Shown here in pieces: positions 1 to 8,239 of a stretch of 64,000 nucleotides of DNA. Both the position numbers and the translations under genes were made by a program. The notes below the pieces were generated by a model. That model was not told the origin of the DNA. It worked only from the letters and a program-made list of their open reading frames with translations, and made no database searches. This stretch comes from Bacteroidota bacterium (GTDB lineage: Bacteria > Bacteroidota > Bacteroidia > Chitinophagales > Chitinophagaceae). The number at the start of each line of letters is the position of its first letter. Position 1 is the stretch's first letter. The stretch is from positions 186,001 to 250,000 of the forward strand of contig JAFEAE010000017.1 in assembly GCA_018266575.1 (NCBI GenBank). Direction: 5' to 3'.

Positions 1-1220
1 AAACTTATGCCTGCAGTAATTATCCAGCCGTGCGGAAGTTTTAAATCTGCCTGTGCAAAGATCATATACTGCCAGATGTTTGTTGCATCATCTGTTTGCA
101 ATGTATCGCTCACGCCATAATTGTTTTTATAATCTTTTGTATTGAAAAATCCTTTTTGTGCTTCGCTTCCAAAATTTAGTTGGAGTTGGGATTGCCCGAT
201 TTGTTTTTTGTATTCAAAAACTGTACGTGCCCCAAAGTGCGGTTCTTTTCTTATTTCATACACACGGATACCGGGATTGATGAAATCAGTGTAAGTTCCG
301 TAAACAGATGTTGTGTTTTTCCAGTTATCGCTAAGGATATATTCATCGCTGAATCCTACAGTAAATTTCTTTTGAAAAATTGCCGCCTGCGCTTCTGTCG
401 CACTAAGGTTTGAACCTGCGTGAGGCCTCGCCTGTTGCGGGTTTGCGTTGTATTGTGTCAATGTAAGGCCACCTGGTGTTTGATAATACAGGTCGCTATA
501 TAACATAAAAGCATGCACTGTTTGCCTGTCGCTTATTTTCATTTGGGATTCGTAACTGGCAATATCGCGGCGCATTTGCGATTGTTGCCTGTAGCCATTG
601 CTTGATTGATGAGAGTAGTTGAAAATATTTTTATTGTCACCACTGCCAAAACGAATATTGGCATTCACATTATTTGTTGCAAAAGTGCCATAAGAATAAT
701 TCAGGTCGATGCCTTTTTGCCAAACCTGCGGCATACTATGAATGAGCATTGCCCCTCCGATCGCTGCACCATATAAACTTGCTGCCGGACCCTTGATCGT
801 TTCTATTGATTGAAAATTATAAAAACTTAATTCATTCAGATAAGTATTACCTCCCGGATCAGTGAGCGGGATTTCATTAAAATAAATTTTTACATCCCGC
901 ACCCCGAATGGCGAACGCAATGAACTTCCACGGATATTAAGACGGTAACTTCCGGGAGAACGTTCTTCCATTCTTACACCGGGGCTTGTATTAAGCGCCG
1001 ATAAAATGCTCATGTTGTTGAAACGGTTCAATTGTGCCTGCCCGGTATAGCTTATTGGCGCAGCAACTTCAACCAGCTTACGGTTTTGCTCGTACGCTTT
1101 TATAATAACTTGTCCGAGTGTTTTTGTAGCGAAGGTGTCTTGCAGCAATTCATTTCCTGATTGCGCAAAAAGTAAAGAGGCACATGAACTCAGTATGATT
1201 AACAATATAATTTTTCTCAT
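1..1220 (-). CDS. TonB-dependent outer-membrane receptor, 5' part (truncated by window edge)
   Basis: An open frame runs leftward from an ATG at 1220 to the window edge with no stop, about 406 codons. It begins with a signal peptide (MRKIILLIILSSCASLLFAQ), then a plug domain with the typical NIRGSSLRSPFGVRD and GPAASLYG segments, then the first barrel strands rich in aromatic and polar residues. TonB-dependent receptors of this class (FecA/BtuB-like) import siderophores, cobalamin or other bulky ligands across the outer membrane using energy from TonB; the ligand cannot be read from this part. No carboxypeptidase-like N-terminal extension is present, and no SusD neighbour is seen on the visible side. 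It is divergent from the permease that follows, with about 150 bp between the two starts. Confidence 0.9.
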   Translation of the reverse strand, partial: MRKIILLIILSSCASLLFAQSGNELLQDTFATKTLGQVIIKAYEQNRKLVEVAAPISYTGQAQLNRFNNMSILSALNTSPGVRMEERSPGSYRLNIRGSSLRSPFGVRDVKIYFNEIPLTDPGGNTYLNELSFYNFQSIETIKGPAASLYGAAIGGAMLIHSMPQVWQKGIDLNYSYGTFATNNVNANIRFGSGDNKNIFNYSHQSSNGYRQQSQMRRDIASYESQMKISDRQTVHAFMLYSDLYYQTPGGLTLTQYNANPQQARPHAGSNLSATEAQAAIFQKKFTVGFSDEYILSDNWKNTTSVYGTYTDFINPGIRVYEIRKEPHFGARTVFEYKKQIGQSQLQLNFGSEAQKGFFNTKDYKNNYGVSDTLQTDDATNIWQYMIFAQADLKLPHGWIITAGIS

Positions 1221-1369
1221 CAGCCTAAGTATTGGAAATTCCAGGGAATATTGGTTTAGAATATTTCACTATCTTAATCCGGGATAAAGGTTCAGGATTT
1301 CTGATCAAAATGACGGGGAACGGACAGGATTGCAATTATAACGAAGACACTGTATTAATATTATGTAGC

Positions 1370-2692
1370 ATGGACAAACAACAAAAACTTAACCTGTTCG
1401 ACCTGACTATGATCGTAATTGGGTTGGTTATAGGACTTGGCATTTTCCGCACTTCCAAAGACGCTGCCGCGGCTGCACTAACCCCATCCATTTTTTTTGG
1501 TGCATGGATAGTTGGAGGCATCATCGCGTTTTGCGGCGCATTGACTTATGCAGAGATCGGAAGCCGTTATCCTGTTACCGGGGGGTATTACAAAATTTTT
1601 TCTGCTGCGTATCATCCTTCCATTGCATTTGCCATCAATTGTGTGATCCTGATTTCAAATGCGGCCTCGCTTTCCGGCGTAGCATTGATCGGCAGCGAAT
1701 ATATTTCGCAGGTTGCATTTGCACATGAGCCATCATCATTTATAAAATCCATGATCGCTATGAGTGCCATCATCGCTTTTTATGGGGTTAATATGTTAGG
1801 ATTGAAAATAAGTTCACGGGTGCTGAATATATTGATGGTGATAAAAGTCGGCATGTTGCTTATCATTATTGCAGCATTATTCTTTCCCAAATTATATCAT
1901 TCTTCCAACGAAGTGGTTTCGATCCATAATTCAGGTTTCTGGGCTATTGTGCTTTCATTTGGAATTGCACTCAAAGCTGCTTCGTTTACCTATGGAGGAT
2001 ATCAGCAAACTATAAATTTTGGGGAAGAAATTGAAAACCCGGTACGGAATATTCCCCGGGGAATATTTATGGGGATACTTATAATCGTTGCACTTTATCT
2101 TTCCGTAAGTTATTCTTATTACAAGATAATAGGGTTTGAAGAATTGAAACAGGCAAAAGGAATTGCATCTGTCGTTGCAGAAAAAATGTTTGGAGAAACG
2201 GGAAGATATGTCGCGTCAATTCTGTTATTCATTGCCGTGCTGGCTTACGTCAATGTGATCTTACTGAGCAACCCTCGTGTGATGTATGCGATGAGCGAAG
2301 ACGGCATTCTTCCCGGATCATTCCGGAAAAAAGATAAAAAAAGAGATGTGCTAACGGTAAGCCTTACTGTTTTTGCATCGATCTGCGTCATCGTTCTATT
2401 TTTTGCAGATACATTCGATAAGATACTTAGCTTCTCCATATTTCTTGATTCCATTGGAATGGCTACTTCTGCAGCAACTATTTTTGTGTTGCGGAAGAAG
2501 ACCAAACATCTTGACGGAACCGGTATTTATACCATAAAATTCTATCCGCTGATGCCGATTGTTTTTGTAGCTACATACATTTTTGTAGGAACAATGATCG
2601 CGGTAGATAACCCCCGGTATGCCATTATCGGCACTTCGGTTTTCCTGGTGTTCCTTGCCTTATACTTTATTATCAAGCGTATCAGGAAATAG
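1370..2692 (+). CDS. APC-superfamily amino acid permease
   Basis: A 440-residue polytopic membrane protein of the amino acid-polyamine-organocation superfamily. The first helix follows directly after the start and carries the family's glycine-rich unwound segment (IGLVIGLGIFRTSKD); about 12 hydrophobic segments follow, and the TYGGYQQTINFGEEIENP region matches the conserved part of LAT/SLC7-like exchangers. The ATG at 1370 (MDKQQKLN) is preferred over an in-frame ATG at 1232, because the extra 46 residues are polar, unlike the family, and lie in the divergent promoter region of the receptor. The substrate is unknown; neutral amino acids are usual for this group. It stands alone, followed by 140 bp without a gene. 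Confidence 0.85.
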   Translation: MDKQQKLNLFDLTMIVIGLVIGLGIFRTSKDAAAAALTPSIFFGAWIVGGIIAFCGALTYAEIGSRYPVTGGYYKIFSAAYHPSIAFAINCVILISNAASLSGVALIGSEYISQVAFAHEPSSFIKSMIAMSAIIAFYGVNMLGLKISSRVLNILMVIKVGMLLIIIAALFFPKLYHSSNEVVSIHNSGFWAIVLSFGIALKAASFTYGGYQQTINFGEEIENPVRNIPRGIFMGILIIVALYLSVSYSYYKIIGFEELKQAKGIASVVAEKMFGETGRYVASILLFIAVLAYVNVILLSNPRVMYAMSEDGILPGSFRKKDKKRDVLTVSLTVFASICVIVLFFADTFDKILSFSIFLDSIGMATSAATIFVLRKKTKHLDGTGIYTIKFYPLMPIVFVATYIFVGTMIAVDNPRYAIIGTSVFLVFLALYFIIKRIRK

Positions 2693-2832
2693 CACTATTT
2701 ACATCGATTAAATTTCTTTTAACTATTTTATTCTTGGCTGAAAAAACGGATTCAGTATTTTTAGTGATAGATTATGAGAGCCGCTTATCACAAATCTGCT
2801 TATTTGCAAAGGATGACTTTTAAATTTGTTGC

Positions 2833-4305
2833 ATGATCATGAAAAAACTACAGCTTCTATGGGCATTTTGTTGCTTAACCTTACTTTCTGCAAATGCCCA
2901 GGACAAATGGGATTTGAGAAAATGTGTTGAATTCGCTATCGCCAATAATATTTCTGTAAAACAGGCAGACGTTCAGGCACGGATCTCTGCTTTGCAATAT
3001 AAATCCGCCAAATTAAACCAATACCCGAGCGCAGGTTTTTCAAGTGGGTTAGGTACACAATTCGGGCGTTCCATCGACCCAACCACAAACCAGTTTACCA
3101 CCACACAATTATTGTATCAGAATTTAGGATTACAAGGAGGTATACAGCTTTTCGGGTTTGGACAATTGCGCAAAGCAAGGGATGCTGCAAATTTTAATTT
3201 GCAGGCAGCATTAGCAGACGTTCAACGTGCATCAAACGATATCGCATTGAGCGTTGCCAATTATTATTTGCAGGTACTCGCAGCAAATGAACAGATAAAT
3301 ATTGCAAAGATTGTTATCGCACAGGATTCGTCCCAGATTCATGATACACGTGCGAGGGTTGATGCAGGTACACTACCTGAATTAAATTTATTGGAAGTAG
3401 AAGCACAATTAGCATCCGACAGCAGTGCGTTGATTGGGGCGCAGGCAACATATGAACAAACTGTTTTAAGCCTTAAAGGAGTATTGAATTTAGATGCTGC
3501 AGCCCCGTTTGAGCCGGAAATTCCGCCTGTTGATAGAATTCCGTTAGACCCGATTGCAGAACTGCAACCCGATTATGTTTACAAACTTGCATTGACGAAC
3601 CAACCTTTGCAAAAAGAAAACGATCTAAAAATAAAAGGACAGCAAAAAACAATTGAAGCAAACAAAGCAGCAATGTATCCTAATCTTACATTTGGCTACA
3701 GTCTTGCTTCAAGTTTTTCGAACACACTTAAAGCAATTAATGTAACACAAGGCACACCATCTTATGTTCCCGCTGCAGTTGTGATTGATGGAAGCGGGAC
3801 ACCGATCAATGGTTATTATGTTGGCCAGCCTAATTATAATTATTCGTATTCTCCAAAATCTTTTGGAAACTGGTGGCAAGGCTATGGCGATCAGATGAAC
3901 AACAACTTTCGCCAGGCAGTAGGCTTCACATTAAATGTTCCGATTTTTAATAGCGGCAATACATATCGCATCAACTACGAAACATCCAAACTGAATTTGA
4001 AAAACCTGGAACTGCAAAAACAACAGGCGGATATAACCCTGAAAATAAATATTTACACAGCCTATAGCAATGCAGTTTCCTCCATGGAAAAATTCAGGGC
4101 AGGCATAAAAACTGTTGAATCAGCACAAAAAGTTTATGATTTTTCTATGAGAAGATATGAAGTAGGTTTGTTAGGAACTATAGATCTTCTTACCAATCAG
4201 AATAATTTATTAAAAGCAAAATTGCAGCAGGTAGCTAATCAATATGACTATGTGTTCAAAATGAAAGTGCTGGAATTTTATAAAGGAATGGGAATAAAAC
4301 TGTAG
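2833..4305 (+). CDS. TolC-family outer-membrane efflux protein
   Basis: A 490-residue protein with a signal peptide (MKKLQLLWAFCCLTLLSANAQ) and the two-fold repeated helical-hairpin organisation of TolC proteins, including the WDLRKCVEFAIANN opening, a coiled-coil stretch around residues 100-200 and the second repeat ending near FKMKVLEFYKGM. Residues about 290-370 hold an Asn/Tyr/Ser-rich insertion typical of the barrel part of Bacteroidota homologues. It forms the outer-membrane duct of a tripartite exporter with the HlyD-type adaptor 53 bp downstream. ATGs at 2833 and 2839 are both possible starts; the second gives the cleaner signal peptide. No inner-membrane pump gene adjoins the pair. 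Confidence 0.88.
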   Translation: MIMKKLQLLWAFCCLTLLSANAQDKWDLRKCVEFAIANNISVKQADVQARISALQYKSAKLNQYPSAGFSSGLGTQFGRSIDPTTNQFTTTQLLYQNLGLQGGIQLFGFGQLRKARDAANFNLQAALADVQRASNDIALSVANYYLQVLAANEQINIAKIVIAQDSSQIHDTRARVDAGTLPELNLLEVEAQLASDSSALIGAQATYEQTVLSLKGVLNLDAAAPFEPEIPPVDRIPLDPIAELQPDYVYKLALTNQPLQKENDLKIKGQQKTIEANKAAMYPNLTFGYSLASSFSNTLKAINVTQGTPSYVPAAVVIDGSGTPINGYYVGQPNYNYSYSPKSFGNWWQGYGDQMNNNFRQAVGFTLNVPIFNSGNTYRINYETSKLNLKNLELQKQQADITLKINIYTAYSNAVSSMEKFRAGIKTVESAQKVYDFSMRRYEVGLLGTIDLLTNQNNLLKAKLQQVANQYDYVFKMKVLEFYKGMGIKL

Positions 4306-4358
4306 ACACTAATTTTCGCGAATTAAAAAAATAATTTAACACTACACAGCTAATCAAT

Positions 4359-5744
4359 ATGAACAAAAAATTACTCTGGATACTGATCATCCTCGGCGTG
4401 GTAATCATCCTGCTTATCGTATTAAAAAAAGCCGGGGCATTGGGAAAAGATGAAGGCATAAAAGTATCTGCAGAGAAAGCAGAAAAAAGAAATATCACAG
4501 AGATCGTAACAGCCAGTGGAAAAGTTTATCCGGAAACGGAAGTCAAGATCAGCCCCGATATTTCAGGCGAGATCGTTGAACTGAAAGTAATGGAAGGCGA
4601 TAGTGTCCGCAAAGGACAAGAGCTCGCAAAAATTTATGCAGACATTTATACCACGCAACGCGACCAGGCTGCTGCCCAGTTGAACCAGCAGGAAGCAGTT
4701 GCATCTAACAGTGCAGCACAATTGCCAGGATTGAAAGCTACGCTTGACCAGGCACAAAAAGCATACGACCGCGAAAAACAATTGCTTGCTGATAAAGTAA
4801 TTTCCCAATCCGAATTCGACCAGGCTGAAAGCACTTTACGTTCTGCACAGGCAAACTATAACGCTGCACAGCAAAGTATTATCGGGAACCAGGCAGGTGC
4901 TGCAAGTGCAAAAGCAAATCTTTCCGTTGCAGCCAAAAACCTTAGCCGTGCAACAATATACTCTCCTATCAATGGAGTAGTTTCTTTATTAAGCGTGAAA
5001 AAAGGCGAACGCGTAGTTGGTAATTCCATGATGGCAGGAACAGAAATGATGCGTGTTGCAGATATGAATAGAATTGAAGCGATAGTTGATGTTGGCGAAA
5101 ATGATATTCCGAAAGTGCATCTCGGCGATTCTGCCAACATTGAAGTTGATGCATACAACAACAGGAAATTCCGCGGAATAGTAACGCAGATCGCAAGCAG
5201 CATTTCCACCACTTCGGGATCTTCTACAACAACCGTTTCTACAAACGATGTAACTAATTACAAAGTGCATATCAGGTTATCGCCTGAGTCTTACAAAGAC
5301 CTGATTAACCCCGCTATTCCAAAAAGTTTTCCATTCCGCCCGGGAATGAGTGCAAGTGCAGACATTGAAACAAACATGCACCCTAATGTTATATCTGTGC
5401 CCATCAATGCTGTTACCACAAGGGAAAAGAATACAGATAATGCCGTGAACAATACAAAACAAAGTGGTGGTGATAAAAAGAAGGATAACAATGATGATGC
5501 TAAGGCATCTCTTTCCAGCGATCTTGACGAAGTGGTTTTCGTTCATAATACTGACGGCACAGTGAAAAAAGTAAAAGTGAAGACAAGCATCCAGGATATT
5601 AATTATATAGAAATAACCGATGGCTTAAAAGTTGGTGACGAAGTTATCACAGGCCCGTACAGTACAGTGAGCAAAGAACTTCGTGATGGAATGAAAGTGC
5701 AGGTTGTTCCGAAAGAAAAATTATTTGAGATAAAAAAGAACTAG
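4359..5744 (+). CDS. HlyD/MacA-type periplasmic adaptor (membrane fusion protein)
   Basis: A 461-residue adaptor with one N-terminal membrane anchor (residues about 4-25), a lipoyl/barrel-sandwich half (VTASGKVYPETEVKISPDISGEI), an Ala/Gln-rich coiled-coil hairpin (about 90-195), the second lipoyl half (ATIYSPINGVVSLLSVKKGE), a beta-barrel and a membrane-proximal domain. A Lys/Asn/Asp-rich low-complexity loop lies near residues 350-385. It should bridge the TolC protein encoded just upstream to an inner-membrane transporter; the transporter is not next to it, so it may share the MacB-type pump elsewhere, which is inference. It ends before a strong hairpin. Confidence 0.87.
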   Translation: MNKKLLWILIILGVVIILLIVLKKAGALGKDEGIKVSAEKAEKRNITEIVTASGKVYPETEVKISPDISGEIVELKVMEGDSVRKGQELAKIYADIYTTQRDQAAAQLNQQEAVASNSAAQLPGLKATLDQAQKAYDREKQLLADKVISQSEFDQAESTLRSAQANYNAAQQSIIGNQAGAASAKANLSVAAKNLSRATIYSPINGVVSLLSVKKGERVVGNSMMAGTEMMRVADMNRIEAIVDVGENDIPKVHLGDSANIEVDAYNNRKFRGIVTQIASSISTTSGSSTTTVSTNDVTNYKVHIRLSPESYKDLINPAIPKSFPFRPGMSASADIETNMHPNVISVPINAVTTREKNTDNAVNNTKQSGGDKKKDNNDDAKASLSSDLDEVVFVHNTDGTVKKVKVKTSIQDINYIEITDGLKVGDEVITGPYSTVSKELRDGMKVQVVPKEKLFEIKKN

Positions 5745-5761
5745 TAATTCAACCGCATAAC

Positions 5762-5803
5762 AAAACGAATTGCATGAATTTTTTGATTCGTGTAATTCGT
5801 TTT
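5762..5803 (+). terminator. Hairpin with T-run after the TolC/HlyD pair
   Basis: AAAACGAATTGCATGAAT and ATTCGTGTAATTCGTTTT pair over 18 bp with two mismatches around a six-base loop, and T-rich sequence follows. It lies between the adaptor stop and gpsA and looks like a rho-independent terminator. Each arm holds a word repeated at about 9-bp distance, reminiscent of the 7/8-bp arrays further right. Confidence 0.6.
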
Positions 5804-5864
5804 TAATTTTGTGTAATATTGTTCAGTACTTTTTCAGTTGAACAAATCTTTTAACGTGTTGCGT

Positions 5865-6902
5865 ATGCGTTTTGGAATCATTGGCAGCGGAAGCTGGGCT
5901 ACATCATTAGCTAAAATCCTTACAGATAATAATAACGCCATTAACTGGTGGATACGTAACGAAAGAACGCTTATACACCTGCAAACGCGGCACCACAATC
6001 CGGATTACACCAGCTCCGTTCAATTTAATAGCGATCTCCTGTCACTGAACAATAACATCTCCAGAATCATTAATGATTCTGATTGTGTGGTAATGGCTGT
6101 TCCTTCGGCTTATGCAATTTCTACACTGCACGATCTTCCAAAAAACAGTTTTCAAAACAAAAAAATTATTTCGGCTATCAAAGGGATACTCCCGGAAAAA
6201 AATGTATTGCTAAATGATTTTTTGAAAAGTGAATTTAATGTAGAACTTGAAAATTATTTTACGGTGATGGGGCCATGCCATGCGGAAGAAGTAGCAGCAG
6301 AAAAATTATCGTATCTAACATTTTCCGGAATTGATGAAATGATGGCAAGAAAAATCGCAGATCATTTCACTACGCCTTATATCAACACAATAACAAACGA
6401 TGATGTGTTTGGTGTGCAGTATGCCGCTATCTTAAAAAATATTTATGCATTGGGTGCAGGCATTGCACATGGTTTGGAATATGGAGATAACTTCCTGAGT
6501 GTGTTCATTGCAAACTGTGCCGACGAAATGGCAGGTTTTCTTCGCAGGGTTGGTATTAAACATATTGAAGTTGGCGTTCATGAAAATGAAGATCCTATAT
6601 CGCACAAAAAGAATGCAAACTATGCGGCGTCTGTTTATTTAGGCGATTTGTTGGTAACCTGTTATTCATTATACAGCCGTAACCGAACATTCGGAAATAT
6701 GATCGGCAAAGGCTATTCTGTTAAAGCAGCGCAATTGGAATTGAATATGGTTGCGGAAGGATATAATGCCAGCAAATGCATTTATCTTATTAATAAAGAA
6801 GTGAATGCTGAAATGCCAATAGCTGAAACTGTTTACAAAATACTTTGGGAAAATGTTAAAGCTCGGCAAGGATTAGAACAAATTGAACGGTTGCTCGTCT
6901 AA
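5865..6902 (+). CDS. gpsA: NAD(P)-dependent glycerol-3-phosphate dehydrogenase
   Basis: A 345-residue cytosolic enzyme that reduces dihydroxyacetone phosphate to sn-glycerol 3-phosphate, the backbone for phospholipids. The N-terminus has the Rossmann glycine motif FGIIGSGSWATS, followed by the AVPSAYA segment of the cofactor domain, the VMGPCHAEEVA loop and the catalytic lysine region AAILKNIYALGAGI. Length matches the family. The ATG at 5865 places the glycine loop right after the start as in homologues; a TTG at 5838 would add nine residues without family support. A terminator-like hairpin separates it from the efflux genes upstream. Confidence 0.93.
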   Translation: MRFGIIGSGSWATSLAKILTDNNNAINWWIRNERTLIHLQTRHHNPDYTSSVQFNSDLLSLNNNISRIINDSDCVVMAVPSAYAISTLHDLPKNSFQNKKIISAIKGILPEKNVLLNDFLKSEFNVELENYFTVMGPCHAEEVAAEKLSYLTFSGIDEMMARKIADHFTTPYINTITNDDVFGVQYAAILKNIYALGAGIAHGLEYGDNFLSVFIANCADEMAGFLRRVGIKHIEVGVHENEDPISHKKNANYAASVYLGDLLVTCYSLYSRNRTFGNMIGKGYSVKAAQLELNMVAEGYNASKCIYLINKEVNAEMPIAETVYKILWENVKARQGLEQIERLLV

Positions 6903-6926
6903 TATCGCAGAAGAAAATTAAAAATT

Positions 6927-7052
6927 ATGCTACCATTCTCTTACTTTGGTTTTGGGTCAGCGGCCATTATAATTATGGTGTTGATACTGGCGGCGGTACA
7001 AGTGCTTGGTTTTATAAAAAATTATTTTCAGAAACATAAGCAGGGGCATTAA
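6927..7052 (+). CDS. Small single-pass membrane peptide (41 aa)
   Basis: A 41-codon frame begins at ATG 6927, 24 bases after the gpsA stop, with an A-rich leader (AAGAAAATTAAAA). It encodes a short N-terminus, one strongly hydrophobic helix (about residues 8-30, SAAIIIMVLILAAVQVLGF) and a basic tail (KNYFQKHKQGH) that would remain in the cytoplasm. The stop at 7052 directly abuts the hemW stop on the other strand. The amphipathic order of helix then positive tail, absence of rare codons, and co-directional spacing support a real small gene, perhaps cotranscribed with gpsA. No function is recognised. Confidence 0.5.
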   Translation: MLPFSYFGFGSAAIIIMVLILAAVQVLGFIKNYFQKHKQGH

Positions 7053-8189
7053 TTAAAGGGTTTCAAAAAACAAATCTGAAGCAATTCCATCTGCTAATAA
7101 TTTCCCTTGCTGCGTTAATATCAATCTTAATTCTTCTTCAACCATTAATTTTTTTGTAAGATATCTTTCTGAATCTTTCTCAACTTTCAATTTCACTTTC
7201 TCCCCAAAATTTTTCAGGATATAATTCAGGTCACAACCTTCCATCGTTCGTAACGAAGTCATAATATATTCATTCAGTTTTTGTACCCGGGATAATTCTT
7301 CTTTTTCGAAACTCATTTTATTTCCATTCAAAATCGATTTTATATAAGCAGCATTATTAGCAATATTCCATTGGCGCGATGCTCCGTTAAATGAATGCGC
7401 AGAAGGCCCTAATCCTAAATAATATTTTCCTTTCCAGTAAGAAGAATTATGCCTGCTGCGTTTTCCGGGCTTCGCGAAATTGGAAATTTCGTAATGTTCG
7501 TAACCAGCTCCATTCAACCAATCCATTAACAATAAAAATTGGGCTGCCTGTTTATCCGGATCAACATCGTGTACTTTATTTTTTTGAACCAGGTTTTGCA
7601 AAATTGTTTTCGGTTCAACAGTTAATGCATAGCACGACAAATGAGGGATATTTAATGATACAGCTTTTTGAACATTTGTTTGCCATCGTTCGTTGTCCAT
7701 ATCCGGCAAACCGTAGATCAGGTCCATCGTGATATTTTCAAAACCTTTATCCTGTGCATTTTTGATGGAAGCAACAGCTTGTTGCGCAGTATGCGCACGG
7801 TTCATCCAGATTAAATCTTCTTCAAAAAAAGATTGAACACCGATGCTTAAACGATTTATGCCTGCCTGTTTCCATTGCTGCAATTTTGCGGGATCAATAT
7901 CATCAGGATTGGCTTCAAGCGTAACCTCGGCATTTTTTTCGAATGAAAAAGATAAATGTAACTTTTGAAGAATACCATTGAATTCGGTTTCTGTTAATAA
8001 AGACGGTGTGCCGCCTCCGAAATAGATGGTTTCCACAGCTTCATTAGCCAAATATTCTTTCTGAAAATCAATTTCTTTCAATAAAGCGGCGACAAAATCG
8101 TTTTTCTGTTTTAGTGATGTAGAAAAATGGAAATTGCAATAATTGCAGGCTTGTTTGCAAAAAGGAATGTGAACATAAATGCCTGCCAT
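7053..8189 (-). CDS. hemW: HemW-type radical SAM protein (heme chaperone / coproporphyrinogen III oxidase-like)
   Basis: A 378-residue radical SAM protein. The start at 8189 yields MAGIYVHIPF directly before the cluster motif CKQACNYC (CX3CX2C, residues 11-18), as in HemW; a longer frame to 8246 would overlap the divergent outer-membrane gene. A GGGTPS motif and the EANPDDI and SIGVQSF segments of the HemN/HemW barrel follow, and the C-terminal HemN domain is present (YIMTSLRT). HemW binds heme and delivers it to respiratory proteins; true HemN activity is less likely because HemN has an extra N-terminal segment and a fourth motif cysteine. It is divergent from the Omp85 gene by 50 bp. Confidence 0.9.
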   Translation of the reverse strand: MAGIYVHIPFCKQACNYCNFHFSTSLKQKNDFVAALLKEIDFQKEYLANEAVETIYFGGGTPSLLTETEFNGILQKLHLSFSFEKNAEVTLEANPDDIDPAKLQQWKQAGINRLSIGVQSFFEEDLIWMNRAHTAQQAVASIKNAQDKGFENITMDLIYGLPDMDNERWQTNVQKAVSLNIPHLSCYALTVEPKTILQNLVQKNKVHDVDPDKQAAQFLLLMDWLNGAGYEHYEISNFAKPGKRSRHNSSYWKGKYYLGLGPSAHSFNGASRQWNIANNAAYIKSILNGNKMSFEKEELSRVQKLNEYIMTSLRTMEGCDLNYILKNFGEKVKLKVEKDSERYLTKKLMVEEELRLILTQQGKLLADGIASDLFFETL

Positions 8190-8239
8190 AATAATCGGGT
8201 AATTTAAAACTATAATAATCGGAAACTGCTTACGGTCGA

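Noticed and set aside
1232..1369. N-terminal extension of the amino acid permease
   Set aside because: The 46 extra residues are polar and unlike the family; the helix 1 motif follows directly after the ATG at 1370.
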